Source: Streptomyces sp. HSG2
Lineage (GTDB): Bacteria > Actinomycetota > Actinomycetes > Streptomycetales > Streptomycetaceae
DNA: 64,000 nucleotides
Direction: 5' to 3'
Assembly (NCBI RefSeq): GCF_016598575.1
Contig: NZ_CP066801.1
Coordinates: forward strand, 1,793,501-1,857,500
Each line of letters opens with the position of its first letter. Position 1 is the stretch's first letter. The notes below the pieces were generated by a model, which saw only the letters and a program-made list of their open reading frames with translations, made no database searches and had not been told where the DNA came from. The translations under genes and the position numbers were made by a program. Positions 36,901 through 45,551 of this stretch are shown one piece after another.

Positions 36901-38920
36901 TCCAGGCGGCGGCGAAGGCTTCCTGGAAGCGCTCGCGGGCGTCGTCCCCGAAGCGGTCGCCGTCCGTGGCCGACGCGGGCAGACGCAGACCGAAGTCGTA
37001 GATCCACGCCGTGGTGTGGTCGGCGCACCTCAGCTCGTAGGGACGTTCGTCGGTGACCTCCACGCCGAGCCGGCTGAGCACCGGCAGCACGGCGGACAGG
37101 GAGACGGAGCCACCCGCGTGGTAGATCTTGAAACGCCGCTCCTCGGGGGCCGCGCCCACCGGCTCGTAGAGGCTCACCTCGAAGGTTCGTTCGGGGTCGA
37201 GCCGCTCCAGATGGGCCAGGTCGGCGACGGCCGAACGGGGGCCGTGGTCGGCCTTGTAGCCCTCGGGGAAGGCCCCGCCGTAGCGGCGCAGCAGCTCCGC
37301 GGCGCGTTCCTCGCCGACCTCGGCGTGGAGCGCCTCCGCGAACCCGTCCGACCAGGAGCGGGCGGCTTCCGCCAGCCGGGACTCCAGACGCTCGCGGTCG
37401 ACGTCGGAGAGGTGCGGGAGTTCGGTGCCCGTGGGGACACGGACCACGAAGTGCAGCCGGGACAGGATCGACTCGGTGTTCCAGGCGGTGAAGTCGACGC
37501 TGGTGCCGCCCAGCTCCTCCTTGAGGATGTCGACGATCCGCAGCCGCACGCCGGTGGTGTAGCGGTCGCGGGGGAGGTACACCAGCGCCGAGTAGTAGCG
37601 TCCGTACTCGTCCTGGCGGAGGTACAGCCGCAGCCGGCGGCGCTCCTGGAGGTAGAGCACCGAGGTGGCGATCGCCCCCAGCTCGCCCACCGGCGTCTGG
37701 AACAGCTCGTCGCGCGGGTAGGTCTCCAGGATCTGCAGCAGGTCCCGGCCGTCGTGGCTGTTGGGCGAGAAGCCGGCGCGGTGCAGCACCTCGGCGACCT
37801 TGCGCCGGATGACCGGGACCCGGCGGACGGACTCGGTGTACGCGGCCGAGGAGAACAGGCCCAGGAAGCGCCGCTCGCCGACGACCTCGCCGGCGGCGTC
37901 GAACTTCTTGACCCCGATGTAGTCCAGGTAGGAAGGGCGGTGCACGGTCGCCCGGCTGTTGGCCTTGGTCAGGACCAGCAGCCGGTGTTCGCGCGCCTTG
38001 GCGCGGGCGTCGGCCGGCAGCCTCTCGAAGGACGGGCTGACCGGATGACTGTCCTCTCCCGCGTGCTGCGGGTCGGCCCGCAGGATCCCGAGCCCGGTGC
38101 CGGCGACCGGGGCGAGGGAGTCGTCGCCGCGCAGCTGGTACTCGCGGTAGCCGAGGAAGGTGAAGTGGTCGTCGGCGAGCCAGCGCAGCAGCTCCCGTGC
38201 CTCCGCCACCTCCTGGGCGTTCAGGTCCTCGGGCGCGGGCTCGTCGGGCAGGGACTCGCCCAGCCTGACGGCTGCGTCGCGCATCTTGCCCCAGTCCTCG
38301 ACGGCCTCGCGGACGTCGGAGAGCACGCGCAGCAGGTCTGCGGTGATCTGCTTCAGGTCGCCCCGGTCGGTCTCCCGGTCGATCTCCACATGGATCCAGG
38401 ACTCCACGTGCGCGTCGTGCGGGAGGCGTTCGGTGGAGGACGTCGGCAGCACCTCGATGAGCTTGCCCGCGACGTCGCGGCGCACCACGTACTGCGGGTG
38501 GATCACGACGTGGATGCCGCGGCCCTGCCGGGTCAGCTCGTTGGTGACCGAGTCGACCAGGAAGGGCATGTCGTCGGTGGCCACCTCCACCACCGTGTGA
38601 CTGCACGTCCAACCGTTCTCCTCGACGGTCGGGGTGTGCACCCGGACCCTCGCCGTGCCCTGAGGACGGCTCTCCGCCAGCCGGTAGTGCGAGACCGCCG
38701 CCCCGAAGACGTCCACCGGATCACGTCCGGTCAGGTCCTCGGCCGCGGTGTGACGGTAGTAGCGCCGGAGGAACGCGAGGACGGACGCGTGGTCCGGGGT
38801 GTCCGGAGCGCCGCCGCCCGCCGTCCCGATCGCGAGGTGTCCCCCGACCGGTCCGTCCTCGGCCACCCGGGCGGCTCGTTCGAGCAGCTCGGCCTTTGCT
38901 TCGTCCAGCTTGGTCTGCAT
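33983..38920 (-). CDS. gdhB: large NAD-specific glutamate dehydrogenase
   Basis: A 1645-residue enzyme, the size typical of the 180-kDa NAD-glutamate dehydrogenase class first described in Streptomyces. It deaminates glutamate to 2-oxoglutarate and ammonia in the cytoplasm. The long N-terminal regulatory part (about 700 residues) precedes the catalytic core. That core shows LRFGKVARGGLRWSDRREDF, KNTVIVPVGAKGGFV with the substrate lysine, and GVGDMSGDVFGNGML in the Rossmann region. The start ATG has GAGG three to six bases upstream. The gene is monocistronic, with a strong terminator behind and 493 bp of non-coding DNA in front. Confidence 0.95.
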   Translation of the reverse strand: MQTKLDEAKAELLERAARVAEDGPVGGHLAIGTAGGGAPDTPDHASVLAFLRRYYRHTAAEDLTGRDPVDVFGAAVSHYRLAESRPQGTARVRVHTPTVEENGWTCSHTVVEVATDDMPFLVDSVTNELTRQGRGIHVVIHPQYVVRRDVAGKLIEVLPTSSTERLPHDAHVESWIHVEIDRETDRGDLKQITADLLRVLSDVREAVEDWGKMRDAAVRLGESLPDEPAPEDLNAQEVAEARELLRWLADDHFTFLGYREYQLRGDDSLAPVAGTGLGILRADPQHAGEDSHPVSPSFERLPADARAKAREHRLLVLTKANSRATVHRPSYLDYIGVKKFDAAGEVVGERRFLGLFSSAAYTESVRRVPVIRRKVAEVLHRAGFSPNSHDGRDLLQILETYPRDELFQTPVGELGAIATSVLYLQERRRLRLYLRQDEYGRYYSALVYLPRDRYTTGVRLRIVDILKEELGGTSVDFTAWNTESILSRLHFVVRVPTGTELPHLSDVDRERLESRLAEAARSWSDGFAEALHAEVGEERAAELLRRYGGAFPEGYKADHGPRSAVADLAHLERLDPERTFEVSLYEPVGAAPEERRFKIYHAGGSVSLSAVLPVLSRLGVEVTDERPYELRCADHTTAWIYDFGLRLPASATDGDRFGDDARERFQEAFAAAWTGRAENDGFNSLVLSAGLTWRQAMVLRAYAKYLRQAGSTFSQDYMEATLRTNVHTTRLLVSLFEARMSPDRQSAGREIVDALLEEVDAALDQVASLDEDRILRSFLTVIKATLRTNFFQEAPTGGPHAYVSMKFDPQAIPDLPAPRPAFEIWVYSPRVEGVHLRFGKVARGGLRWSDRREDFRTEILGLVKAQMVKNTVIVPVGAKGGFVAKQLPDPSVDRDAWMAEGVASYRTFISALLDITDNLVAGEVVPPADVVRHDEDDTYLVVAADKGTATFSDIANEVARSYDFWLGDAFASGGSAGYDHKGMGITARGAWESVKRHFRELGTDTQSEEFTVVGVGDMSGDVFGNGMLLSEHIRLVAAFDHRHIFLDPHPDAAVSYAERRRLFELPRSSWADYDTGLLSAGGGVFPRSAKAIPVNAHVREALGIGQKIAKMTPADLMRAILKAPVDLLWNGGIGTYVKASGESDAEVGDKANDAIRVDGAELRTKVVGEGGNLGLTQLGRIEFAHHGGRVNTDAIDNSAGVDTSDHEVNIKILLNGLLNDGDMTVKQRNRLLAEMTEEVGKLVLRNNYAQNTAIANALAQSQDMLPAQQRFLRHLVREGHLDRALEFLPTDRQIRERLTAGHGLTGPETAVLLAYTKITVAEELLHTSLPDDPYLKSLLHAYFPSALRELFLDRIESHPLRREITTTVLVNDTVNTGGTTYLHRMREETGASLEEIVRAQTAARAIFRSAPVWDAVEGLDNRVDAAVQTRIRLHSRRLVERGTRWLLNNRPQPLELAETVAFFSERVEQVWAQLPTLLRGADAEWYQRTFDELSSVGVTEELATRVAGFSAAFPTLDIVTVADRTGHEPLAVADVYYDLGHRLTISRLMDRIGALPRTDRWQSMARAAIREDLYAAHAALTADVLSAGDGAATPEQRYKVWEQNNAAILGRARNTLEEIQGSEAFDLANLSVAMRTMRTLLRTRV

Positions 38921-39413
38921 TGTCCTCTGGCTCCTGTCGCGCGCCGTTGCGTGACGTTAGAAGGAAGTACGGTTCCTGCTCGCCGGCACGGCGCCCATCC
39001 AGACGCGGGGTGTCCGGTCTGCTCCGACGCTATGCCGCGAGGCGGGAAAAGCGGGGGTATATGAGCCAGATTTGAGGCTCTCCGAGGGTGCGAGGCGACT
39101 CTCGTCACCCGAAGGGCGACCGGTCTCCCGGGAGACCCCGCGGCACCTGCCCGCCCGCCCGGACCAGCGACCGCCGCCCGGCCTCGGAGACCCTCCGAGC
39201 ACACCGGGCGCGAGACGAGGGCTTCGACGCCCCCGCGACCTATCGCGCTGATCACGCCACCAGGCTATCGCTCACCACGCGGACCCCGTCAGGGTGCGCA
39301 TGTGTACAAGTACCGGGCCTGAAGTTGGACGTTCCATACAGGAGCGAGTACCCGACGAGGGTCGGGTGACCCACGAGGCGCGCGACCACCGGCCAGCGGG
39401 GGCGAAGGACGAC
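38921..39413. other. non-coding region upstream of glutamate dehydrogenase
   Basis: 493 bp with no gene. It should contain the dehydrogenase promoter and the end of the HAD transcript. TAGCGT on the minus strand near 39030 is a possible -10, without a clear partner. An ECF-like pair near 38953-38976 has the wrong spacing. No terminator-quality stem is obvious. Confidence 0.4.
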
Positions 39414-40079
39414 TCAGGCCGCCGACCTCTCCGCCTCCTCGACCGCTTCCGCGAGGGTGTCCACCACCGGCGCACCCGTCGCCTCCAGGCTCTTCCTGCT
39501 GTGCGACCCGCCGGTGTAGAGCACCGCCCGCGCGCCCACACGGCGGGCGGCCAGCGCGTCGTCCGCCGCGTCCCCGATCACCACCGTGCGCGCGGGCTCC
39601 ACCCCGGAAAGCGCGGCGAGGTGCCGGACCATGTGCTCGGCCTTGCTGCCGCCCGACGGGCCGGTACGCCCCTCGACGCGCGTGAAGTGCGTGTCGATGC
39701 CGAAACCCCGGACGAGGGGAACCAGGTCGGTGTGGCCGTACATGCTGAGCAGGGACTGGCTGTGCCCGGCCGACCGCCACTCGGCGAGCAGCTCGGAGGC
39801 CCCCTCGGTGAGCGAGCACCGCGCCCGGTGCTCGGTGTAGTACCGGTGGAAGGTCCGGTCCATCACCTCCCACTCGGCGTCCGACGGCAGCCGCCCCAGC
39901 AGCCGCTCGTAGAACCTCGGCACCGGGACCCGGTAGAGCGATCGATACCGCTCCAGCGTGATCGGGGCCAGGCCCAGCTCGGCGAAGGCGGCGTTGGTCG
40001 CGCCGACGACGGCCTCGTTGTCGTGGAACAACGTGCCGTTCCAGTCCCAGACGATGTGGGCCTCTGTCCGCTTCCGCAT
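39414..40079 (-). CDS. HAD-superfamily hydrolase (phosphoglycolate phosphatase-like)
   Basis: A 221-residue haloacid-dehalogenase-type phosphatase. Motif I is VWDWNGTLF, with nucleophile Asp but Asn in place of the usual second Asp. Motif II Ser is in LLSMYG, the motif III Lys in GGSKAEHM, and motif IV in VVIGDAADDALAARRVGA. An alpha-helical cap lies after motif I. Substrate is unknown; the layout is nearest to phosphoglycolate phosphatases. The start is ATG. An in-frame GTG two codons upstream has GGAG at better spacing and may be the true start. It lies 41 bp downstream of the DUF6912-type gene on the same strand. Confidence 0.82.
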   Translation of the reverse strand: MRKRTEAHIVWDWNGTLFHDNEAVVGATNAAFAELGLAPITLERYRSLYRVPVPRFYERLLGRLPSDAEWEVMDRTFHRYYTEHRARCSLTEGASELLAEWRSAGHSQSLLSMYGHTDLVPLVRGFGIDTHFTRVEGRTGPSGGSKAEHMVRHLAALSGVEPARTVVIGDAADDALAARRVGARAVLYTGGSHSRKSLEATGAPVVDTLAEAVEEAERSAA

Positions 40080-40120
40080 GACCACAAAATACTCCGGTCG
40101 CCCCACCTCGGGGGGGGCGC

Positions 40121-40621
40121 TCAGCCTCTGGTCCCCACCAGGTCGGGGATCTCCTGGGTGGCGTACCAGAGCAGCTCGCGGTCGTCGGCGGCGGCCACCG
40201 GGCGGGCCTCGGCGTCGGCGTCGTCGGCCGCCCGGAGCGCCTCGACGGCGCCGGTCACGACGGGCTCGGCGTCGTCCGCGTCGACGTGCACCGAGGCCGC
40301 CCAGCTCAGGGGGACGTCCACGGCGATCCGCACGTCGGCGGGCCCGACCGGGTCCGCCGACGTGCGCACCGCCCGGTCGGGCACGTCCAGCGCCACGACC
40401 ACCCGACGGCGGGGCGCGGCCGGGTCCTCGGCCAGAAGGCGCAGCGACTCCCGCGCCGCCCTGCCGAGCGCCGCGTACTCCAGCTCCTCGACGTCGTCCG
40501 ACCCGCACCAGGCGCGCAACGCGGGGGTGACGGCGTGGGCGCGCAGGGGCGCGGCCCCCAGCTCTCCCGTCCCGGAGGCGGCGGCGAGGCCGGGGAGGGT
40601 CAGGGGAAGGTAGACACGCAT
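40121..40621 (-). CDS. DUF6912-type hypothetical protein
   Basis: A 166-residue soluble, acidic, Ala-rich protein beginning MRVYLPLTLPGLAAAS, an opening I associate with the actinobacterial DUF6912 family. No catalytic motif or membrane segment is visible. The region WCGSDDVEELEYAALGRAARESLRLL and the strand pattern VVVALDVPD...VRIAVDVPLSWAASVHVD suggest an alpha/beta fold. Function unknown. It is upstream of the HAD gene and divergent from the Rv3235-like gene. Confidence 0.7.
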   Translation of the reverse strand: MRVYLPLTLPGLAAASGTGELGAAPLRAHAVTPALRAWCGSDDVEELEYAALGRAARESLRLLAEDPAAPRRRVVVALDVPDRAVRTSADPVGPADVRIAVDVPLSWAASVHVDADDAEPVVTGAVEALRAADDADAEARPVAAADDRELLWYATQEIPDLVGTRG

Positions 40622-40916
40622 GCGGGTCGCTTTCGTGCTCGGGCGGGGACCCGGCCAGGATACGCGGGGCCCACCGGCGGCTGCCCCCTTTCGGGTTCCC
40701 CCCGACGACGCGGTGCCCGTCCACACGTGTCCCGTGGTTCACCCGGTCGACCCGAGCGCCGGGGCGCTCGACGGCCCCCGCGACCACCCGCAGGGGTGAA
40801 GCCCGTCGCCGTCCGGAGCCGGGGGCACCCGGTTGCCGTCACACCGTCCGGACCCGTACAAGATCCACGACCGAAAGTTACCGCCCGGTATTGTCCGGGC
40901 CTCGGAACGGGGACCC

Positions 40917-41660
40917 ATGCACAAGGTCATGACGAGGACACCGCACCACCCCGCCGGCCCGCCCACGCGCCGGCCGGTCCGGCCGCCCGCGACGGCTCCC
41001 GACGGCTCCCCCGCCGGTCCGGACCGCACGGAACCGCCCCACGACCGTCGCGGCCACGCCACCGCCCCGGACCCCGACCAGGGACCCGCGGCACGGCACC
41101 CCCACTCCCGCGCCCGACCGGCGGACACCCGACCGCCCTCGGGGCCCGGCAGGCGCTCCCCCGGACGCCGTCACACCGGGCGAGAGGGAACACCGGCCGC
41201 CACGTCCTCGCGCGCGACCGCCGGTGCCTCCGTACCGACGGGAGGGTTCCCGGGGGGCGCCCGGCCCGACGCGGCGGGGATCGCCTCGCGCCCCCCGGCT
41301 CCTCCCGGCGCCGGGCCGACGCCGGGAGCGGCCGACCTGTTCGCCGAGCGACTCCTCGCGGTCCTGTGCGGCCTGCGGCCGGTGCACTCCATGCTGCGAC
41401 ACACCGTCGGGCGCGCCTACGACGACCTGGCCCGGCTGGCCGAACGCGGCCCGTTGCGCACCCGGGGGGCCCTCCCGGTCGTCCGGGCCGTCGGGTGGGA
41501 CGAGCCCCGCCCCGGCGCGCTGGAGGTCTTCGCCCGGATCGGCGCCGGGGGACGACTGCGCGCCATGGCGTTCCGGCTGGAACGCGGCCACGACCTGCGC
41601 TGGCGCTGCGCCGCCGTGGAACTGGGCGGGCCGCGCACGCCCGGCGGCCGGGCCCGCTGA
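40917..41660 (+). CDS. Rv3235-like family protein
   Basis: A 247-residue protein. About 140 residues of Pro/Arg/Thr-rich disordered sequence are followed by a compact C-terminal domain, LFAERLLAVLCGLRPVHSMLRHTV...WRCAAVELG. That domain resembles the Mycobacterium Rv3235 family found next to secA in many actinobacteria. Function is unknown; the constant proximity to secA hints at a link with secretion or hibernation genes. The start ATG is weakly preceded by GGGGA; an ATG four codons later is possible. It is convergent with secA across a perfect palindrome. Confidence 0.72.
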   Translation: MHKVMTRTPHHPAGPPTRRPVRPPATAPDGSPAGPDRTEPPHDRRGHATAPDPDQGPAARHPHSRARPADTRPPSGPGRRSPGRRHTGREGTPAATSSRATAGASVPTGGFPGGARPDAAGIASRPPAPPGAGPTPGAADLFAERLLAVLCGLRPVHSMLRHTVGRAYDDLARLAERGPLRTRGALPVVRAVGWDEPRPGALEVFARIGAGGRLRAMAFRLERGHDLRWRCAAVELGGPRTPGGRAR

Positions 41661-41672
41661 GTCACGGACACG

Positions 41673-41714
41673 GGCCGGGCGGCCGGTCACCCCGGGGTGA
41701 CCGGCCGCCCGGCC
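41673..41714. terminator. perfect 42-nt palindrome between convergent genes
   Basis: Two 21-nt arms beginning ggccgggcggcc pair exactly with no unpaired loop. The palindrome lies 13 bp after the Rv3235-like stop and 42 bp after the secA stop on the other strand, so it can terminate both. Confidence 0.85.
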
Positions 41715-41755
41715 GTTCCGTCGTGGCGCCCGGCGACGCGCGCCGCCGGCCGGCG

Positions 41756-44569
41756 TCACTTCTTGCGGCGACGAGCGCCCTTCGCCTGCTTGCGGCGCTC
41801 CGCGCGGGTCAGGCCGTCGGCCGAGGAGCGCACCGGCTCGCCGTCCTCGCTGACGTCCCGCTCGACGATGCCGCCCTCACCGTCCACGGAGGGCGCGGTC
41901 AGGTGCAGGTTCCTGCGCTGGGGGGCGTCGAGGCCCTTGGCCCGGATCTCCGGGCGCGAGCCGGCCTGCGCCGGGACGGTGTCCTGGGACTTCTCCAGCG
42001 ACGGTCCGGAATCCTCGACCGGGACTTCCTCGACCTGCCGCTCGACCTGGACCTCCAGGTTGAACAGATAGCCGACGGACTCCTCCTTGATGCCCTCCAT
42101 CATCGCGGTGAACATGTCGAAGCCCTCGCGCTGGTACTCCACCAGCGGGTCCTTCTGCGCCATGGCGCGCAGGCCGATGCCCTCCTGGAGGTAGTCCATC
42201 TCGTAGAGGTGCTCCCGCCACTTGCGGTCCAGCACCGACAGCACGACCCGCCGCTCCAGCTCCCGCATGACCTCGGAGCCGAGCTCCTTCTCCCGGGCCT
42301 CGTAGCGCTCGTGGATGTCGTCCTTGATGGTCTCGCCGATGTACTCGGCCGTCAGCCCCGCGCGGTCGCCGGCGGCCTGCTCCAGCTCGTCGACGGTGAT
42401 CTTCACCGGGTACAGCTGCCGGAAGGCGCTCCACAGGCGGTCCAGGTCCCAGTCCTCCGGGAAGCCCTCGGCAGTCTCGGCCTGCACGTAGGCGTCGATC
42501 GTGTCGTCCATGAAGTGCCGCACCTGCTCGTGCAGGTCCTCGCCCTCCAGGACGCGCCGGCGCTCGCCGTAGATGACCTCGCGCTGCCGGTTGAGCACCT
42601 CGTCGTACTTCAGGACGTTCTTGCGGGTCTCGAAGTTCTGCTGCTCCACCTGCGACTGCGCGGACGCGATGGCGCGCGTGACCATCTTGTTCTCGATCGG
42701 CACGTCGTCCGGCACGTTCGCCATGGACATCACGCGCTCCACCATCTGCGCCTTGAACAGCCGCATCAGGTCGTCCCCGAGCGAGAGGTAGAAGCGGGAC
42801 TCCCCCGGGTCGCCCTGACGGCCGGAACGCCCCCGCAACTGGTTGTCGATGCGCCGGGACTCGTGCCGCTCGGTGCCCAGGACGTAGAGACCGCCCAGCT
42901 CCTCGACCTCGTCCTTCTCCGCCTTGACCGCCTGCTCGGCGCGCTCCAGCGCAGCGGGCAGCGCCGCGCCCCACTCCTCGATGTGCTCCTCGGGGTCGAG
43001 ACCCCGCTGCCGCAGCTCCGCCTCGGCCAGGTCCTCGGGGTTGCCGCCCAGCTTGATGTCGGTGCCTCGGCCCGCCATGTTGGTGGCGACCGTCACCGCG
43101 CCCCGGCGGCCCGCCTGGGCGACGATCGTCGCCTCCCGGTCGTGCTGCTTGGCGTTGAGGACCTCGTGCTGGACGCCGCGCTTGCTGAGCTGCTGGGAGA
43201 GGTACTCGGACTTCTCTACGGAGGTGGTGCCGACCAGGATCGGCTGGCCCTTCTCGTGCTTCTCGGCGATGTCGTCGACGACCGCGTCGAACTTGGCGAC
43301 CTCGGTGCGGTAGATCAGGTCGGACTGGTCCATGCGGACCATCGGCCGGTTGGTCGGGATGGGGACCACGCCCAACTTGTAGATCTGGTGGAACTCCGCG
43401 GCCTCGGTCATCGCGGTACCGGTCATGCCGGAGAGCTTGTCGTAGAGACGGAAGAAGTTCTGCAGGGTGATCGTGGCGAGCGTCTGGTTCTCGTCCTTGA
43501 TGTCCACCCCCTCCTTCGCCTCGATCGCCTGGTGCATGCCCTCGTTGTAGCGGCGGCCGGCGAGGATGCGCCCGGTGTGCTCGTCGACGATCATGACGTC
43601 GCCGTCGATGACGACGTAGTCCTTGTCCTTCTTGAACAGTTCCTTCGCCTTGATGGCGTTGTTCAGATAGCCCACCAGCGGCGTGTTCACCGACTCGTAC
43701 AGGTTGTCGATGCCCAGCCAGTCCTCGACCTTCGCGACGCCGGACTCGTGGATGGCGACGGTCCGCTTCTTCTCGTCGACGTCGTAGTCGCCGGTCTCCT
43801 CGATGCCCTTCAGCGGCTGCCCGGCCTCCCCCCGCTGGAGCCGCTTGACCAGCTTGGCGAAGTCGCCGTACCACTTCGTGGCCTGGTCGGCCGGGCCGGA
43901 GATGATCAGCGGCGTGCGCGCCTCGTCGATCAGGATGGAGTCGACCTCGTCGACGATGGCGAAGTTGTGCCCCCGCTGGACCAGCTCGTCGCGGGACCAC
44001 GCCATGTTGTCCCGCAGATAGTCGAAGCCGAACTCGTTGTTGGTCCCGTAGGTGATGTCGCAGCCGTACATCTCGCGACGCTGGGCCGGGGTCATGTTGG
44101 CCAGGATGCAGCCGACGTTCAGCCCGAGGAACCGGTGGACGCGCCCCATCATCTCCGAGTCGCGCTCGGCCAGGTAGTCGTTGACCGTGATGATGTGCAC
44201 GCCGTCGCCGGAGAGGGCGTTCAGGTACGCCGGCAGCGTGCCGACCAGCGTCTTGCCCTCGCCCGTCTTCATCTCGGCCACATAGCCCATGTGCAGGGCC
44301 GCGCCGCCCATCAACTGCACGTCGTAGTGACGCTGCCCGAGGACGCGCTTGGCGGCCTCGCGCACCGTCGCGAACGCCTCGGGGAGCAGGTCGTCCAGGC
44401 TCTCGCCGCCCGCGTACCGCTCGCGGTACTCGTCGGTGAGAGCGCGCAGCTCGGCGTCGGAGAGGTCGACGAAGTCCTCTTCGATGGAGTTGACCTGGTC
44501 CGCGATGCGGTGCAGCTTGCGCAGGATCTTGCCTTCGCCTGCACGCATGATCTTCGAGAGGACGGACAC
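41756..44569 (-). CDS. secA: preprotein translocase ATPase SecA
   Basis: A 937-residue SecA motor that drives proteins through SecYEG. The P-loop MKTGEGKT is at 100-107, the DEAD-type box at [17 protein letters not shown], and the second ATPase fold and preprotein cross-linking domain follow. GTDIKLGG and the [21 protein letters not shown] block identify the family securely. The C-terminus ends in basic [16 protein letters not shown] and lacks the Cys/His zinc motif found in E. coli SecA. The GTG start has AAGGAG ten bases upstream. Transcribed alone on the minus strand. Confidence 0.98.
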   Translation of the reverse strand: MSVLSKIMRAGEGKILRKLHRIADQVNSIEEDFVDLSDAELRALTDEYRERYAGGESLDDLLPEAFATVREAAKRVLGQRHYDVQLMGGAALHMGYVAEMKTGEGKTLVGTLPAYLNALSGDGVHIITVNDYLAERDSEMMGRVHRFLGLNVGCILANMTPAQRREMYGCDITYGTNNEFGFDYLRDNMAWSRDELVQRGHNFAIVDEVDSILIDEARTPLIISGPADQATKWYGDFAKLVKRLQRGEAGQPLKGIEETGDYDVDEKKRTVAIHESGVAKVEDWLGIDNLYESVNTPLVGYLNNAIKAKELFKKDKDYVVIDGDVMIVDEHTGRILAGRRYNEGMHQAIEAKEGVDIKDENQTLATITLQNFFRLYDKLSGMTGTAMTEAAEFHQIYKLGVVPIPTNRPMVRMDQSDLIYRTEVAKFDAVVDDIAEKHEKGQPILVGTTSVEKSEYLSQQLSKRGVQHEVLNAKQHDREATIVAQAGRRGAVTVATNMAGRGTDIKLGGNPEDLAEAELRQRGLDPEEHIEEWGAALPAALERAEQAVKAEKDEVEELGGLYVLGTERHESRRIDNQLRGRSGRQGDPGESRFYLSLGDDLMRLFKAQMVERVMSMANVPDDVPIENKMVTRAIASAQSQVEQQNFETRKNVLKYDEVLNRQREVIYGERRRVLEGEDLHEQVRHFMDDTIDAYVQAETAEGFPEDWDLDRLWSAFRQLYPVKITVDELEQAAGDRAGLTAEYIGETIKDDIHERYEAREKELGSEVMRELERRVVLSVLDRKWREHLYEMDYLQEGIGLRAMAQKDPLVEYQREGFDMFTAMMEGIKEESVGYLFNLEVQVERQVEEVPVEDSGPSLEKSQDTVPAQAGSRPEIRAKGLDAPQRRNLHLTAPSVDGEGGIVERDVSEDGEPVRSSADGLTRAERRKQAKGARRRKK

Positions 44570-44899
44570 GGGGGGTGGTCTCCTTGCCGGTCGGGCCTGG
44601 GACGGTCGGTTGGCGATGGTTGGCGGGACTGAGCAACGGCCATCGTATGCGAGGACCCCTCCGCCTCGGGAGGGCCGCCGCGACCACGACCGCCCGCCGG
44701 GTCGGGCGTCGCGCCCCGCTCCCGGCCGCTCCCCCGCACCCAGTCTGCCTCAGCCTCCACCCCGGACGACGGCCGGGACACCCGACGACGCCACCGTCGG
44801 GTGACCCGGCGGCGCGGCGCGCCCCCGGTCGCCGGGTGGCCGCGCGCACACCGGGAAACCCGCCGGCGCGCCACGGCCGCGGTGATCCATCATCGGACG
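44570..44899. other. divergent intergenic region, secA / GNAT gene
   Basis: 330 bp. TACGAT on the minus strand (44642-44647) is a plausible secA -10, about 75 bp upstream of its start. A short direct repeat ggttggcg occurs twice in the secA leader. No terminator or further gene is seen. Confidence 0.4.
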
Positions 44900-45490
44900 A
44901 TGAGACCTCCCACCCTCACCACCGCACGCCTGGTCATACGGACCGTCGGCCCGGGGGACGCCGACGCCGTGTTCGCCGCCTGCCAGGATCCCGACATCAG
45001 CCGCTGGACCACGGTTCCCTCCCCCTATCGTCGAGAGCACGCGCGCGACTTCCTCGAACGGCAGGTACCCGAGGGCTGGGCCGACGAGACCGCGTACACC
45101 TTCGGGATCTTCCTCGGGGACGGCCGGTTGACAGGCATGGTCGGTCTCACCCCCCACCCCCCGGGCGCCGCCGAGATCGGCTTCTGGGCGGTCCCCGAGC
45201 ACCGGGGCCGGGGCCACGTGACGGAAGCCGTCGTCGCCGTGTCCCACTGGGCGTTCGCCGAGCGGGGAATCGACCGGCTGGAGTGGCGCGCCGAGGTCGG
45301 GAACGACGCCTCCCTGGCGGTGGCCCGACGCGCCGGATTCACCCTGGAGGGCACCCTCCGCTCGGGCATGGCGAACAAGGGGACCCGCCGGGACTGCTGG
45401 GTGGGCTCCCTCCTCCCGGGGGACGTGGACCGGGAGCCGGCCACCCCGTACCGGCCCGCGCGCCCGGACGCCGACCCCGCCCGCGTCTGA
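44900..45490 (+). CDS. GNAT-family N-acetyltransferase (RimJ-like)
   Basis: A 196-residue acetyltransferase of the RimJ/RimL type. It begins LTTARLVIRTVGPGDADAVFAACQDPDISRWTTVP, typical of this branch. The acetyl-CoA loop is EHRGRGHVTEAV, and RLEWRAEVGNDASLAVARRAGFTLEGTLRSGM completes the fold. Substrate is unknown; it could be a ribosomal N-terminus, an antibiotic or a small amine. The ATG has no ribosome site and may be leaderless. It is followed after 61 bp by the DNA glycosylase-like gene. Confidence 0.85.
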   Translation: MRPPTLTTARLVIRTVGPGDADAVFAACQDPDISRWTTVPSPYRREHARDFLERQVPEGWADETAYTFGIFLGDGRLTGMVGLTPHPPGAAEIGFWAVPEHRGRGHVTEAVVAVSHWAFAERGIDRLEWRAEVGNDASLAVARRAGFTLEGTLRSGMANKGTRRDCWVGSLLPGDVDREPATPYRPARPDADPARV

Positions 45491-45539
45491 CGTCCGGGGC
45501 GGGGGTAGCGAGGCACGGCCCGGTGTCGGTGCCGGGCCC

Positions 45540-45545
45540 TAGGGT
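45540..45545 (+). promoter_or_regulatory. candidate -10 for a leaderless glycosylase-like gene
   Basis: TAGGGT six bases before the ATG at 45552, which puts the predicted first transcribed base at the start codon. Confidence 0.4.
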
Positions 45546-45551
45546 GCGCCC

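Noticed and set aside
38953..38976. An ECF (SigE-like) promoter for glutamate dehydrogenase: GGAACC ... CGTC
   Set aside because: The boxes are 14 bp apart, about two short of the usual spacing, and the -10 lacks the following TA.
34190..39064. A 1624-codon open frame on the plus strand across the glutamate dehydrogenase gene
   Set aside because: It is the antisense shadow of a well-conserved enzyme, produced by GC bias at third positions. It has no family signature.
40286..44632. A 1448-codon open frame on the plus strand across secA
   Set aside because: Antisense shadow of secA; the Leu/His/Asp/Val-rich composition is typical of such artefacts.
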